From NCBI GenBank assembly GCA_023078685.1, contig JALGAS010000006.1:682001-746000 (forward strand): a DNA stretch of 64,000 nucleotides. Direction: 5' to 3'. The notes under the pieces were generated by a model. The model did not search any database and had not been told where the DNA came from. It was given only the letters and a program-made list of their open reading frames with translations. Positions within the stretch are counted from its first letter, which is position 1; each line of letters begins with the position of its first letter. Source of the stretch: Neopestalotiopsis rosae. Its lineage: Eukaryota > Ascomycota > Sordariomycetes > Amphisphaeriales > Sporocadaceae. The position numbers were made by a program, and so were the translations under genes. Shown here piece by piece: positions 31,446-43,822 of the stretch.

Positions 31446-32762
31446 TCAAGCGTCCGCGACTCGTATAATCTGGCCACCTTCTATGCTATCAACCCACCTG
31501 TCCACCCTTTTCAGAAAGACTCCAGCAGCACATTGTTCGACTGCTTCATGGAAGTCAACTTTGAGGCAGCTCTCCTCCACCGGCCATTCCGGCCAGAGCT
31601 TTTTCAATTCCGTGGAATATATCTTCCGCAGTTGTGTGACTTCCCATTCCATTCTGTGTATCCAATACAGTCCATTCTTGCCTTCGTTATCGAGATAATC
31701 TGGGTCTTTGCTCTTCGCTTGCTGCTCCGCTGCCTCTTCTGTTGTCTCGTTCATGTATATATCCCGGTCTGGTTCCTCCTCTCGGCTTTGGTCAATTAGG
31801 AATCTGGGCATCCTTGTAGCTATCCAGATCGGCAGTGCTGAGACGCATTCCCAATCGACAACACCTGTAATGTTTCCCTGAGAATCCACGAGGATGTTCC
31901 ATAGGTTTAAATCGTCGTGGCAGATAACAGTTCGTTCTGTGCCAGACCGGGTAGGTGAGAAGATCGTGGGGAGGAGGGCAAGTAGTTTCCGGGCGGAGGT
32001 CAGAGTTTCCTCAGCGTCTTCTTTATCGTCTTCATCTTCCGTCTTCTCAATGATTGTCTCCTTCTCCAGTATGATGATTTTCAGCTCTGAACTCAACCAG
32101 TCGTAGCTAGAGTCAAACGGCCCCCGTGGAACATCGTAATGCAAGTGATCTCCCATGAAGAACGAGTGAGAGACAAGTTCGCCAGGAATCATTGACGTCG
32201 AATGCCCCTCAGAGCCCTGTGCCTTTGTCTCGAGATGCAAGGTCCCTATGCCACTGAACGCAGATTCAGGGCGACCGAGGCAGAACAGCTCCGCCTGAAA
32301 TTCCGCCACCGTTATTGTGAAGTCTTCTTTCTGCTTCATTGACATGGTGCGCCACCGCTTGTGAGCTGGAGACCCTGGCATGAGGTCCATCAAGATCCAC
32401 TCGAAACCGATCTCATTGTCATTGCTGTCCTCAAATGCCAACACTTTTGGAACTGGGACTTTGGTATTGTCGCGCACCCATTGCAAAGTGGCTGCCTCAC
32501 TGCGCGTTTTAGCATGGGGATAAACCGGTAAAGAAACTCGCATCAGCGCCGAATCATCGCCATAGGTGACCAAATAGAGCTTGTTAAAGGCGCCAGATGC
32601 GTAGAACGAAACAGTGCAGGTATCCTCGGTATGGATGTTGAGCTTTTGACGGCATGTTCTTTCGATCGCGTCGATTGATGGCTCGCGCGTCCAGCGGGGT
32701 ATGAGAGCAAAGAGCGTTTCTTCCCAGGCCAGCCCATCCTGACTTCCCCGTGATATCTCCAT
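31446..32762 (-). CDS. Aminoglycoside phosphotransferase (APH)-family protein
   Basis: Single exon of 438 residues. Kinase-like fold landmarks are ALMRVSLPVYPHAKTRSEAA (the beta-3 region; an Arg stands where the Lys is usual), FEWILMDLMPGSPAHKRW (hinge), CHDDLNLWNILVD (catalytic HDD plus Asn) and VVDWECVSALPIW (the metal-binding Asp). These define the large fungal APH domain family, which phosphorylates small molecules in a few known cases but is mostly uncharacterised. An acidic Glu/Asp-rich insert (EKTEDEDDKEDAEET) lies between the lobes. No signal peptide; probably cytosolic. The Met at 32762 is the first ATG. Confidence 0.88.
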   Translation of the reverse strand: MEISRGSQDGLAWEETLFALIPRWTREPSIDAIERTCRQKLNIHTEDTCTVSFYASGAFNKLYLVTYGDDSALMRVSLPVYPHAKTRSEAATLQWVRDNTKVPVPKVLAFEDSNDNEIGFEWILMDLMPGSPAHKRWRTMSMKQKEDFTITVAEFQAELFCLGRPESAFSGIGTLHLETKAQGSEGHSTSMIPGELVSHSFFMGDHLHYDVPRGPFDSSYDWLSSELKIIILEKETIIEKTEDEDDKEDAEETLTSARKLLALLPTIFSPTRSGTERTVICHDDLNLWNILVDSQGNITGVVDWECVSALPIWIATRMPRFLIDQSREEEPDRDIYMNETTEEAAEQQAKSKDPDYLDNEGKNGLYWIHRMEWEVTQLRKIYSTELKKLWPEWPVEESCLKVDFHEAVEQCAAGVFLKRVDRWVDSIEGGQIIRVADA

Positions 32763-33104
32763 GGCAGTATCGGAGAGTTGTGGTTGAGTCGAGTCGCAAG
32801 CTGAGTGGCGTAGCTGAGTGGCTTGTCAAAGTGCCTTTGCGGAGAAGGAGAGTGTTCTAAGCATTCACGGTTGCCATGTGAACCACGAATCTATCACGTG
32901 ATTGGTTCGTTGTATTTCCCCCACTCGCAAAGACTGGACTCATGCATGATAGGGTTGGCTGCACTATTAAGCAATGCTCGTGAAGTGCCTGCTTCTGTGT
33001 TATTTCGGATGATTTTGGTCGATCACGATGTCTGTAGCTTAAGCTGGGGGCCGGGTTTCAAAGAAAACGGATGATCTTGCTGGTCATGATAGCCACTAGT
33101 CGAA
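32763..33104. other. Intergenic region
   Basis: About 340 nt between two leftward genes; it holds the APH promoter and nothing else seen. Confidence 0.5.
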
Positions 33105-34457
33105 TCAATGATGGTAGAGAATGACTTGTAGAGGCCAAGATAAAACATCTGCCCAAGGGGTGTCTTGAAGTTCTTGAGAAATCTCTGTCATGACGGTTCC
33201 TGCCCAGCCTTTTAAAAACCAATAATACTCTTCCGCCAAGCGGAGAAGAACGCAATAATACGCGAGGACCACCAAGGCCATGGGTTGACGTGTCTGTGCC
33301 AGAATCAAATACTGATTTGATACCATGATGGGCCAAAGAAAAACGGTCCGAAGCTCAGCCGACGCTGTAAGAGTGTTTGCCTTTTGTACTGTATTGACGC
33401 TGACAACCAGGGTGTCAATCGCTTCGATGACGGTCATCGTGTCATCTTCCCAGTCGTCTGTATCCTGACACAGCTTTGATCGAAGGACGGGAAGCTGGCT
33501 ACTGAGGATGCTCAAGTGAGCTGAAAGTGTGGATTTGGTTCCTGGCTTTGCAAAAAGTGCTCGCAGTGGACCGGCTCGAAGATGTTCGTTTGAAGAGTTC
33601 AAAATGATACCCATACCGTCAATCAGGACGAATATCTCGAGTAGCCGGTCTAAGGGGTCGAAGCCATGACTGTGTATTTCGTAGCTTGGCAGCTTTCCGA
33701 ATGTACTGACAACCACAAAGATGGCAGAGGCGTATAACGCGTGGCAGTTTCTTGGCGTGATCGGCTCAATTAGAGTCTGTCTCATGTCATTCAATGCCTG
33801 CGCCTGGTGGGAGGACGCCGACAAGAAATATGAATGACGACGACTAGGCTGCAGATATGCTTTGTGAAATCCTGCAAAGGCTAGGAGGTGCGTAAGGAGA
33901 AAAGAACAAGACAGTGCTTCCTGAGGGATATCGTGGAGGAGTACATCGGCAATTGGATCATGATATGCCAACGTACGATGAGCAACGGCCGTGTAGTGAT
34001 GCATCAGTTCAAGCGCCTGGACCCCCATGACGTCCAGGGTAGGCCAGCGCGGGACGGTTTGAACACAACTCTCGACCAGGAGATTGTGTTCCGTTGGTGC
34101 ACCATCTTGGTCTTGTGCGTCTGCCGGGCGGGGAGGCTCCATGACGGCCTTAGACGGTTGCGGCGGCGAATCAATTTTGCGAGATCTTTTGTGAGTAATA
34201 ACACTCATTTCATTTGTCGTTTCTTTGGTATGAATCCCATCCAAGGGTGCACTCAGACTGCATGGCACAGCATGCCTTACACAAGCGGAACAGGGCATGT
34301 TTTCGTCGCACTAGAAACCGAGAACGAGTGTTAGTCTCTCCAGTCAGAGGACATTCTGAGTAATGCAACGCAAGGATTGGTTGGCCCTGACCTTGACCCT
34401 CCTTTGCTTGCATCGAATGCAGCCCTTGCGAGATTTCTTAAAACCTAGTCGCTTCAT
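33105..34457 (-). CDS. Zn2Cys6 transcription factor
   Basis: Two exons (34457-34392 and 34310-33105) give 423 residues. The intron splits the zinc cluster: exon 1 ends ...CIRCKQRRVK and exon 2 begins CDENMPCSACVRHAVPC, which together give the six-Cys pattern CxxCx6CxnCxxCx6C of binuclear zinc DNA-binding domains. A basic linker (HKRSRKID) follows. The helical rest (ELMHHYTAVAHRTLAYHD; SFLLTHLLAFAGFHKAYL) is that of UPC2-like fungal transcription factors. It presumably regulates nearby or distant genes; the adjoining leftward APH gene and the divergent peroxidase at 35103 are the closest candidates, but no target is shown. The end is shorter than in many relatives but the frame is intact. Confidence 0.9.
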
Positions 34458-35102
34458 TACAAAAGATCTATATGACGGTTGAGTACAGAATTTCGGTGGA
34501 TGTCGGAGAATTCAAGAGTGTATTTGATCTTCTGGATCTGAAATGGATTTCCAAATAAAACAAGTCCCGGACTCCACCCAGGCTTTGTTTTCAGTGGGGG
34601 GCTTAGGTGGGCGAAGCAGCAGCATAGGCCATATTTTAAAGTTGCGCTTGGCCCACGCAGTATCGCTTGGCGCTAGGCAACTGTTTAATTCACTTTGGGG
34701 CTTATTAGGTCAGCTATTGAGGCTCCGATGGGGTACTTTTCATGATGCTAAATGTTCTAGTCCCACTGAATTGAGCTTGGCGATGGCTGAGCAGTCTTGC
34801 ATTGCTAATCTCCTCGTTCTCGTTATCGTGTTATCATAATGCGGATATCGGTGACCTCACAATCACAAACAACGACTATACACACTGGAGCAAAAGGTGG
34901 ACAAAGGCATTCAACGAAAATTTAGCAGTATAGCAGTATAATCTTGATATTGACGATGAAAATAACCTGAAAGAATATAAATGGATGTTGGTCCGCCTTG
35001 GTGGTGTTCTTGTATTATCCATCAACACTCACAGCTCATTGAAATCAATCAATTGTTACAACCTCCTCACACTCAACTTCTCCATTAGTCCTTCATCTCA
35101 TC
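34458..35102. other. Divergent intergenic region
   Basis: Shared promoter of the Zn2Cys6 regulator and the secreted peroxidase. Frames inside it show no features. A short GTATAGCAGTATA repeat lies near 34928. Confidence 0.5.
34976..34982 (+). promoter_or_regulatory. TATA box of the secreted peroxidase
   Basis: TATAAAT about 121 nt before the ATG at 35103. Confidence 0.5.
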
Positions 35103-36125
35103 ATGATGCTGCCTCATTTGATGCTCCTAGCAACGGCGATGCCGACTGTGCTGGCTTATCCGCATCTCAACGTGAACATGGCTACAAACAAAGAGCTAGG
35201 TAAACGCGATGTCATGCAGGGCGATGATCTTTGGTCTGGAAGCACCATCAGATTGAACCGTTTTGCCTGGAAACCGGCTGGACATAATGACCGTGAGTTG
35301 TGCCATTTGAGTTCATGCACATTAAAATACTCACAGCAATTAGTACGATCGCCCTGCCCTGCCATGAATACGTTGGCAAATCACGGCTTTGTCCCGCGTG
35401 ACGGTCGACATATCACAAAGGATATATTGATCAAAGGTATAAAGGAGGGCTACAACATTGGCTATGAGTTTGCCTCTGGAATATGGGATATGGCCAAACG
35501 AGTAAATCCTCAGCCCAATGCCACAGTAAGTTTTCACCCATTCGCAAGACATTGCCTCTCCTCCACCCAACACGCACACGCTCCATCCAAGTTTCTTTGC
35601 TGACCTGACAGTTCTTCGATATGGACATGCTACAGCCAACACATGGGCTTGTTGAGCATGACGGCAGCTTGTCTCGCGCGGATATCTATTTCGACACCTC
35701 CGGAAAATTCGACCCGGAAGTGTTTGATAGCTTCATGAGTTATTTCGGTAACGATACCGAGATTGATCTCAAATCGCTTGCCAATGCGCGCGCTCGCCAT
35801 GCGTACGACATGAGTCTCATCAACCCCGAATTTGGCATTGCCAACGAATCCGTACCGGTACTGGTTGGAGAGAACGCATTGATGCTCGCAATCTGGGGTG
35901 ACCCAATCGTTCAAGTCATCGATAGAGCTTACTTTGAGTACTTCTTCCGTGAGTCAAACTCAACATCCGTACATGAGTAATCCAGGCTGATGGAATATAG
36001 GAAACGAGCGCATGCCCGTCGAACTAGGCTGGTCACCACCTACCACTGAAATTGGCCCGACTATTGGACAAATTGTTACCGATATGATCGCACAAAGCCC
36101 TGCCGACGTCCCCTTGGCTTTTTAG
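35103..36125 (+). CDS. Secreted heme-thiolate peroxidase (unspecific-peroxygenase-like)
   Basis: Four exons (35103-35292, 35344-35525, 35612-35948, 36001-36125) give 277 residues. MMLPHLMLLATAMPTVLA is a signal peptide. RSPCPAMNTLANHGF contains the PCP motif with the proximal heme Cys, and HGLVEHDGSLSR contains EHD. The spacing and the LPRDGR-like VPRDGRHIT match chloroperoxidase/UPO enzymes, which oxygenate organic molecules with H2O2. The short length and one N-terminal PCP suggest a short UPO type. The KR pair (GKRD) after the signal may be a propeptide site. The divergent Zn2Cys6 gene could be its regulator. All three junctions keep the reading frame, so the gene appears intact. Confidence 0.9.
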
Positions 36126-36703
36126 TCAAATGTTGACAGGGAGGCATTATTCTCAACAATATGTTGTTGTACTATCGTGGATCCTGTCATTTCTTTTTCT
36201 TCTTCTTTTTTTAAGTGTATGTTCATGTCAAAATATTTAGGAAAGTCATTTGGGGAAAGAAACGATGGAATCTCAATACAATGGATACTGGTGATTCGAT
36301 ACCAAATAGCAAGCAAATTCACCTACCATCATTACCCAGTGGTTTAGTGATGCAGAGACCATGCATTACTTACCTCTGACCCATGCTACACTGCGTTCCC
36401 CGAGTGTTCGTCTTTGGCAGTGCATGCATCCAGTCAACGTTTAATTACCCCAAGATAGTAGTTCATTCGTTCGTGATAGCATTCGTCGAAATTGGGCATA
36501 TTTCCCTTGAATTTCTTTATACCTCATCGGGTCCCCTATAACTCAGGCCAGGTGAAAAGTGGTTAACATGGAGATATGATACAAATCTTGGTCTTCTTTG
36601 AGTAATAATGCGTTCATTTTTATATTGAAAAACCGTGCACCTAAATAGGATTATTTTAGCCAATGTCGTTTACTTGGATGATTCTGCTTTGTCAATATAA
36701 CCT
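36126..36703. other. Convergent intergenic region
   Basis: AT-rich 3' flanks of the peroxidase and the chitinase genes; no gene recognised. Confidence 0.5.
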
Positions 36704-39700
36704 CTAAATCATCTTCTTAATCTCTGCTTCCAGCAACTTATTAGGGTCCGGAACAAACCCCGGCGTCTCAATCATGACCTCTGGCTGTTCGTCTATTATG
36801 ATTTCTAGAGAATTTCAGAATTAGCTTTTGTCGTACTCCGGAACATGTGACAATGGTGTCGGCGAGAAGAAACTTACTCTTGATACCCCATCCACCAAAC
36901 ATGCCAATCGTCTCTTCATCTTCTTGGCCCGACTCTGTGGCGTTTACATTGCGCTTGTTATTGTTAGCGGGGAGAGGCCCGCTGAAGACGACGTTACACA
37001 AGCTGAAGCTGGGCGTGTTGCCAAAGTACGGGTTAGTATTAGAGCCGCCGTTGTAGCAGTACGCGTTGTAGTCGGTGGTGTAAATGTCGGACTGCCCAAA
37101 GAGGTTGACAGCGCAGGCGATCTGGGTCACGTCCGTGTTGCTGGTGCCGCCGTCGATCTGCCAGCTGCTGGCCGGCTGTGCGCCCCAAGCGGCACCATCG
37201 GTTGCGGTGGTCGGCTGGGCGAGTCCGAGCGTAAAGTTCCGCTTGATCCAGTATCCTCCGGTCCTGGCAGTGCCGTATTGCTAAAAAGAACAGGAAGTCA
37301 GCCTTTTCAACAATCCCGACGACTTTGAGTGGTTTGACATCTTGAGCACTTACCGTGGCGCCGATGTTGGGAGCCTGAGGAATAGTGGCAAGATATGTGG
37401 CATATCGCTGGAAGCCACCAGCGGTGACAGAGATCCAGTCGTCATTTCTAGTCGTCCCGCTGCCGGATCCCCACCGTTGCCAGTTCGCGGCAGCAGTAGG
37501 ATCATCTGGGTAGGCCACATTGGTCGAGATGCGACCGAGGAGCTTGTGGCAATTGCCCTGTAGGTTCTGCTGCCAATCAGGCACACAAGTGGTCGCAATG
37601 GCCGTTGGGTTGTTGGGAAGTCTTCCGAAGTAGGAGCCGCCCTCCTCGGTTGAAGCAATTGGGAACTCGTCACAACTAACAAGGGGGAATCCGCTGATGG
37701 TTCCTGTCTGCATTCCTACATCGCGCAGGTAGATGGTCTGCTGGACAGCACAGGCACTGCTGCCACAAGCGAAGTCTCGTCGGTCAGTATTCTCCGTCGG
37801 CTCCCAGGTCAGGGCAAGCCCATTAGTTGAAAGCGCACGCGAAGTGAAGAACTTTTGAACATTTGTACAGATACCCGGGATGAGCGTGCTCTGGCCGTTT
37901 GCGGAGTTTGTGAGCTGATTATCACTGAATACTTGGCAGTTATCTGCGAGAATATCGTGTCAGTATTACAGATCCAGTGCATCAGGAAATGACATGAGGA
38001 CAGGGGATGTCAGTAGAACATACATCGAAAGTCTGGCAGGACCCAGCCACAAGTACTTGTAGCACGTTTTGAAACGGAGGATTCAGTATCATCCTCGTCA
38101 TCGCCAGCAGCACACTCAGTAGCTGGACAGGTTATCGTACCTAGCGAGAACTCGGCAGACCCAGAATTGTCGGTTTCTTCGGCCTCGGAGTCGTCGCGTT
38201 TATACATGCCTCCGGAGCTTTGTACATCAGCCAACGTGATGTTAACCATTTCTGTGTCGGAGGACCACAGCATTTCACCGTCCATACCAATGATCCGAGC
38301 TTGCGCCAGCAGTTTCTTCGGTGCGGGGGATGAGCCCTCGTCCGGCAGGTCAAACAGCCCGTCACCAGCACCATTACGGGTGTTCAGGACTCCCGCCTCT
38401 GACTCATCAAGAGCGGCTCTCGACGCAAGCAACGGGACATCGCGTTTATAAGTGGTGGAAAGCACGTCGCCATTGGAGTACAGAGTGACCACTTTCGGAG
38501 AGGCAAAGAGATTGCGCGCCGTGATCTCCCAGGTATACAAGGGAATGCTTGCCCATCCGCCAAAGCCGATGTTGTAGAGCAGATACACGCCGTAATTGTA
38601 AGCAACAGTCGCATCAGTTGTGCTTGCAGTACCTGTGGCGTCGGCATGGAAGCGCAGCGTGCTGTTCACGTAAGCAGCTAGCTGTGCGTCGACGAGGGTG
38701 GTGTCGCCGAGGAGACTAGACCCGCCGACTTGGATACCAATGTGCGCCTCCGGCGTAATATTGATATCGACGTCGATGCTGGCTGTGACCTCAGCCTTGA
38801 ATTCGGGAACAATGCCGGTCTCCACGGGCTCCGGATCGTCCAGGAGGCCCTGAATTTTCGATGCCGTCGAGCCGTCGTCGTCCTGGGGGAAGTACACCTC
38901 TGCTTTCTCAAAGGTATAGCGTGCGCCGGCCTGGACCGTTCCACTGACCTGGATTACACCTACAATCTGTCCATACAGGTCCAGCGTCGGTCCTACTGCT
39001 GCAATACCCTTGATAGCCAGACCGGGGTACGAGATTGTCGGGATCAGAGCCGCTCGAGGGCTCTGGTACTCAAGTCTAGCTCCTCCCTGAATAGTCAAAC
39101 CGAGGTACACGCTCGGCTGAGTACCAAAGTACGCATACGTGCCATCGATACTAGGAGGTATGAAGGTCCCAGAGAAGTAGTAGGCATATGTCGACTCCAT
39201 CGCCACCTGAGTATCCAGGTAGATACTCATCTGCGCATTGGTTCGGGAGCATCCAACGTAGGCTCGGTAAAGCAGAACGCTCTTCTCTAGGTACTGGCTG
39301 AGGTAACCAACGTTACTGCTCTCAACTGTAGTCAACTTCTTCAGCCAATTGACGAAGGACCCAAACCACCGCTTGTTTGAAAGGTGTAGATCGCCTTCGT
39401 GTTGGTTGTCGCCAATGTCGAAGGACGTCGCGCCGGTCATAATCTCAGCCTGGCGTTTGCGCATGCGCTCGTGGGACTCCTTAGCAGTACCAACTTTGCC
39501 TCGCCAGTCGCGGTACGAAAGGTGGTTCCCGTCCTGGAGGTCTCTACGGACCTTTGCAGGCGTATCGGTCACATCATCCCAGTACTCAAGGAGGTTTGTA
39601 TAGTCGACGCGCATGTTGATTGGACCGTCGTCTCTCGGCTTGATGGCTTGGAAGTTGTAGTCGATCACTACACGGTACACCTTGCTTGAAAGCTGCTGTG

Positions 39701-42700
39701 ACGTTCGCTTGACCAAGTGATGATGCGGCAACTCGAAACTCTCATGCGCCGCGTCGATCGACACCACGCGCGCGAAAGGACCCTCGCCTACATGACTGGG
39801 AAGCTTGATTATGGTGTCCTCTGCACCCTTGTTGAAAAGTCTCTTGCACTTGGTAGAGGAGTCTGGGAAGTTGCAGTAAATGTAGAGCACTTCCTCAGAG
39901 TGCTCGAATGTCGTGTCGATCAGTGTCTTGTTCGTGGTTATAGGAGAGCGGCGGACAAGCCTTTCCAGATGCTCTTCGCGACGAGTCACGGTATAGGTGG
40001 AATCAAAGGACGAATCGATTGAGCCTTCCGGGCCATCAAGCATAACAAAACCATAGGGATTGTCACCATAGTCGTCGCCGGGCGAAGTCTGATGAGCATT
40101 GTTACCATAGTCATCAGAGTATGCCCATTGGATATCATCATTGTCGTCATCACTGACGTCGTCCCAAAGGTACGTGGGATCTATTATCGTGTGTTAATAG
40201 AAATGTCCATACGGGTAGAGCGGCATCATTGCGGAAACCGAATGAAACTTACCGACTGGCCATTTCTCGTTGTAAGACTCAGGAGGGTTGCAACAGTAAG
40301 ACCACTCATCTGTAGAGCCAGCTTTGGGTGGGTACTCATCACAGCGTCCACTGCCCAAGCTGCCTTCGGTTCCGACATATTGATTCGGGGGATCGAGAGC
40401 AGTGGCGAATTGAACCTGAGTGGATGGACATGAGGATGGATTACACTCCGCTTCAGGGTCATATGTCACAATCTGTCCATCTGGAGTATTGGGTTGAAAG
40501 GTCCAGGAGCAATTGGACGGCACGTCTGAGTAGCGAATGTCAGCAAGATGTCTAGCTTTTTCGTGTAATTTCTTGCGTGGGTGGACTGACCGTCTGTGGG
40601 ACAGCAAAAGGCTTGAGCATAGTAAAGATAGCTATCTTCACCGTCTCCAATGGACTTTTGGCAGTACTCCGAGCCGTCATCGTATCTCATGGTCATCTGC
40701 TTACTACCCGTAGGGCAAGTTGGACCCTCATCAATGTCAATTTTCTGACAGCTTGTCCAGGAGCATTGAGTTAGAATCTCTGTACTATCGCAGCACAAAG
40801 ACCTCTCGCCCTGGTAGCATGGCCCCTCAGATCCGGTAGCGTCGACGTAGGTGTCAGTGTTCAGCTGGAACTGGTCGCTGCCGCAGAACCCTGAACAGCC
40901 GATTTCACTGCGGACGGGCTCACCGTTCCACTTACAGTTGCTGGGCATATACTTGGTTGGACAGCAGATATGGCGGTACCAACCCTTAGCGCACGCCCCC
41001 TTGATATCCTTACCAGCTGCCTGCACGGGGGAATGCGCCGTTGTCACAGAGGTGTAGCCAGCACCGCAGACTTGGTCAGATGACTTCTCTCCGCTTGTGC
41101 CGTCAGTACACACCTCGGTTACATAGCAGTCTTGACCTGTATATGCAGCGAATCTGTAATGAAGAGTATTGTGTTAGTCTCCATCGGTAATCATATGATT
41201 TCAAATTCTGAATGAGAATGTTTACTCACTGATCGGCAAGGGTTTCCTTCTGAGAATCCGACAAATTGCCTCCTTCAAGAAGGGCTGTAGCAAGAGCATC
41301 TTCGCCCAGGAGCGCTGCCAGGGCATCGTATTGACCGGTGTCCTGGTCGATGGCCCAAATCATGACACCTCCCAGGCAGCGGCTGGTAAGGTAGTCCATC
41401 TTGTCGCCCCAAGACTGTGCATCGTCATAAGAGACCCATTGGTTGCCATTGTAGACGTTGTATTTCACGGTAGTGACAGGGTCATAGTAGGTAGCCACAT
41501 TCAGAGACTGGTTGGACGACGCAATTTCTGGAAGAGTGGAATAAGCATCAGACGACTATTTTCGTTGAGAACTTCGCAAAATTGGGAGCAAGCTTACCAG
41601 CGTAATAGAGAATTCCTGCGGTGTTGGAACATTCACCTGCCACGCCTGCTGCGCTGAAAGTGCAGTCTGCTGTGTGACAGGTTGAATCGGACATGGTGAA
41701 AGACCGTCCATAGAATCCCATTCCCATCACCACATTGGCTGGATCTATGTCGTTTCGCCATAGAAGACCAAAACCCTCATCAATCTCTGTCAGGTTGGTG
41801 TGGCCCCGAAGATAGTCGCCTGTCCACTCATTTCCCTTATCCCAAGTACCGTGCAGATCATACGTCATGAAGTTGAACCAAGAGAGGTACTTCTGCATAT
41901 TCGAAAGATCGAAATTTTGTAAGTACCAGTAGCTGGATGGTAATGTGCAACTAATATCCCAGCCTGGGTTCTTCGCCGCAAAGGCCTCCTGCATCTCGGC
42001 TAGGAGGATGACATAGTTATCAGTGTCGTCTGGAGAGCCTCCGCGATCTGTTGCCGTTGGGTACTCCCAGTCTGATCAAATCTTGTCAGCTTCTTGAACA
42101 GCGCCTGATAGATCCTCCGAGTGTGACATGAAGAACTCACCAATATCGATACCATCCAGACCATACTTGGTTAGGTACTTCATCACAGAGCTTATGAAGG
42201 TCTGGCGGTTGTCATACGAGCTCGCCATATCGGAAAAGTAAGTTTGCGTTGGTGGGTCATTGAATTCCCATCCACCCACGGCTACCATAACACGCAGACC
42301 AGGATACGTCAGTTTGAGCTTGGAGACACGGGCAACTATATCGCCCCCAGTATCGACGAGCTCATAGTTCTCGTCAAAGTTGATGAATGCCAGATTGATG
42401 TGAGTGAGTGCGCCCGCCGGAATCGCCTCGGGCTGCATCGTGTCGCATGCCCGGTCCACGCCAAACAGCTCGTAGTACGCGATTCTTCTGGTCAAAGTGC
42501 TGGTGTCCCGTGTGGAGGTACACGTCTTTGGTCTAAAGCAAGGAGCCGATCAGTAAGGCCACTTGCTGCAGAGGATAGTGTCTGATATTAGTTCGGCGTG
42601 GGACTTACGTTGGAGCATCACAATTACTCAAGCAACCGCTGCCACAGAATAGGTCTGTGGTTCCGCAGAACCCATATTGTGAGCAGCAGACATTTAGAGG

Positions 42701-43079
42701 ACAATCTCCCTGACCAAATCCACACTCTGATGTCGCATTACAGTTGGCAAGACAGCCTGTACCACAATGATCATCTCCATAGCCGCATCTGTGAGGTTGA
42801 GCGGGCAGAGTTAGTTATGGGTTCCGACATGAGCACTTCTACTTGCCGCAATCATGATATCATCGTGGCATGTCTATGGGGTCGGGTTACTCACGATCCA
42901 AAAGAACTGCAGCATCCTTCTTCGCACGGATTTAATGCTGAACATGCTGCGTTTTGCTGCCGTGGTCTCAACCTAGAGTGACCGGATGCGAGCAGCTCTG
43001 CAACTGCTTGCTGGCCACCAGAGAAAAACAAAGGAAAGGAGAGCAAGTAAAGAGCGGCTGAAAGAAGAAAGGCTAACAT
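36704..43079 (-). CDS. Subgroup C (killer-toxin-like) chitinase: two CBM18, GH18, long C-terminal region
   Basis: Eleven exons (43079-42895, 42788-42609, 42532-42141, 42071-41598, 41527-41230, 41153-40591, 40525-40253, 40180-38024, 37943-37354, 37280-36878, 36804-36704) sum to 1872 codons in frame, so 1871 residues. MLAFLLSAALYLLSFPLFF is the signal peptide. Two hevein-type CBM18 domains follow (GCCSSFGSCGYG and VCCSQYGFCGTTD, each with its Cys set). GH18 starts at RRIAYYELFG; its DGIDIDWE, split by intron 3, keeps the full DxxDxDxE active site with catalytic Glu. WDKGNEW and GGVMIWAIDQDTG complete the barrel. A Cys-rich stretch and a region of about 900 residues follow, with several Lys-Arg pairs that Kex2-type proteases could cut. 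No LysM lies in this protein. Such chitinases resemble the alpha/beta subunit of yeast zymocin; roles in mycoparasitism or competition are proposed in other fungi. It neighbours a five-LysM gene. Confidence 0.92.
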
Positions 43080-43822
43080 CTTGCCGTTGAGTATGGAGTA
43101 TAACGAGTGACAAAATGAGAGAAGTCTAGTGAATGACGGCAGGGCATTGCCAAAGCGAGTGATGACGGCCAATATCTCTGTAGCCGCGAGAATGCCACAC
43201 AAGTGCTATTATCCAAAGCGCCCAAGATAACTGCAGACAGGGCGCGAGATATTATAGTCGCTTGACCATGGGACGGTAATCGTACAGCTTACAAGCACTC
43301 AGATCATAGTACCAAGTATCAAGACTAGACTCGATCCCCTTGTCCCTGACATCCCCATGATAGTATCTTCATGATACGATATCCACAACACCGTGCGACA
43401 AACTCAAGGTCCCCTTCAAGGCCACAGGTCGGGTGCAAGTGGTTCTCGCTAGCGAGCAATAGCGCAAGTCGTGCCGCAGCCAGGGGTCGCGCAACTGCTA
43501 AGCTTTGAACTAAGCCTTCCAAGAGCATCCATTCCGAGGCTTAAGCGTGTGATACTGTATTTTAGCGGGGATCTGATTCCTTCCGGCGACTATCGCAGCG
43601 TAGCCTGTCCGCTAGCTATGGGTATAACCGTTGCATTTCGGCGGCATGATTACCAGTAAGGGCCGATATACAGGCCTGCAAGGATGAATGTAGGATTCAC
43701 AAGTGGGAAAAATGATGGAAAACATGCAATTTTCAGATTAACAAGAATCTGCCTCATGGAAATCCCTACATATTTTCAATGTTACTGATGCATATACTGG
43801 GTCAGCAGGTGCAAGGGTATGT
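43080..43822. other. Intergenic region upstream of the chitinase
   Basis: Promoter of the leftward chitinase and 3' flank of the next gene; no gene recognised. Confidence 0.5.

Noticed and set aside
31165..31698. 177-codon rightward frame
   Set aside because: Its right part is antisense to the APH-family gene, and the product shows no domain or signal peptide.
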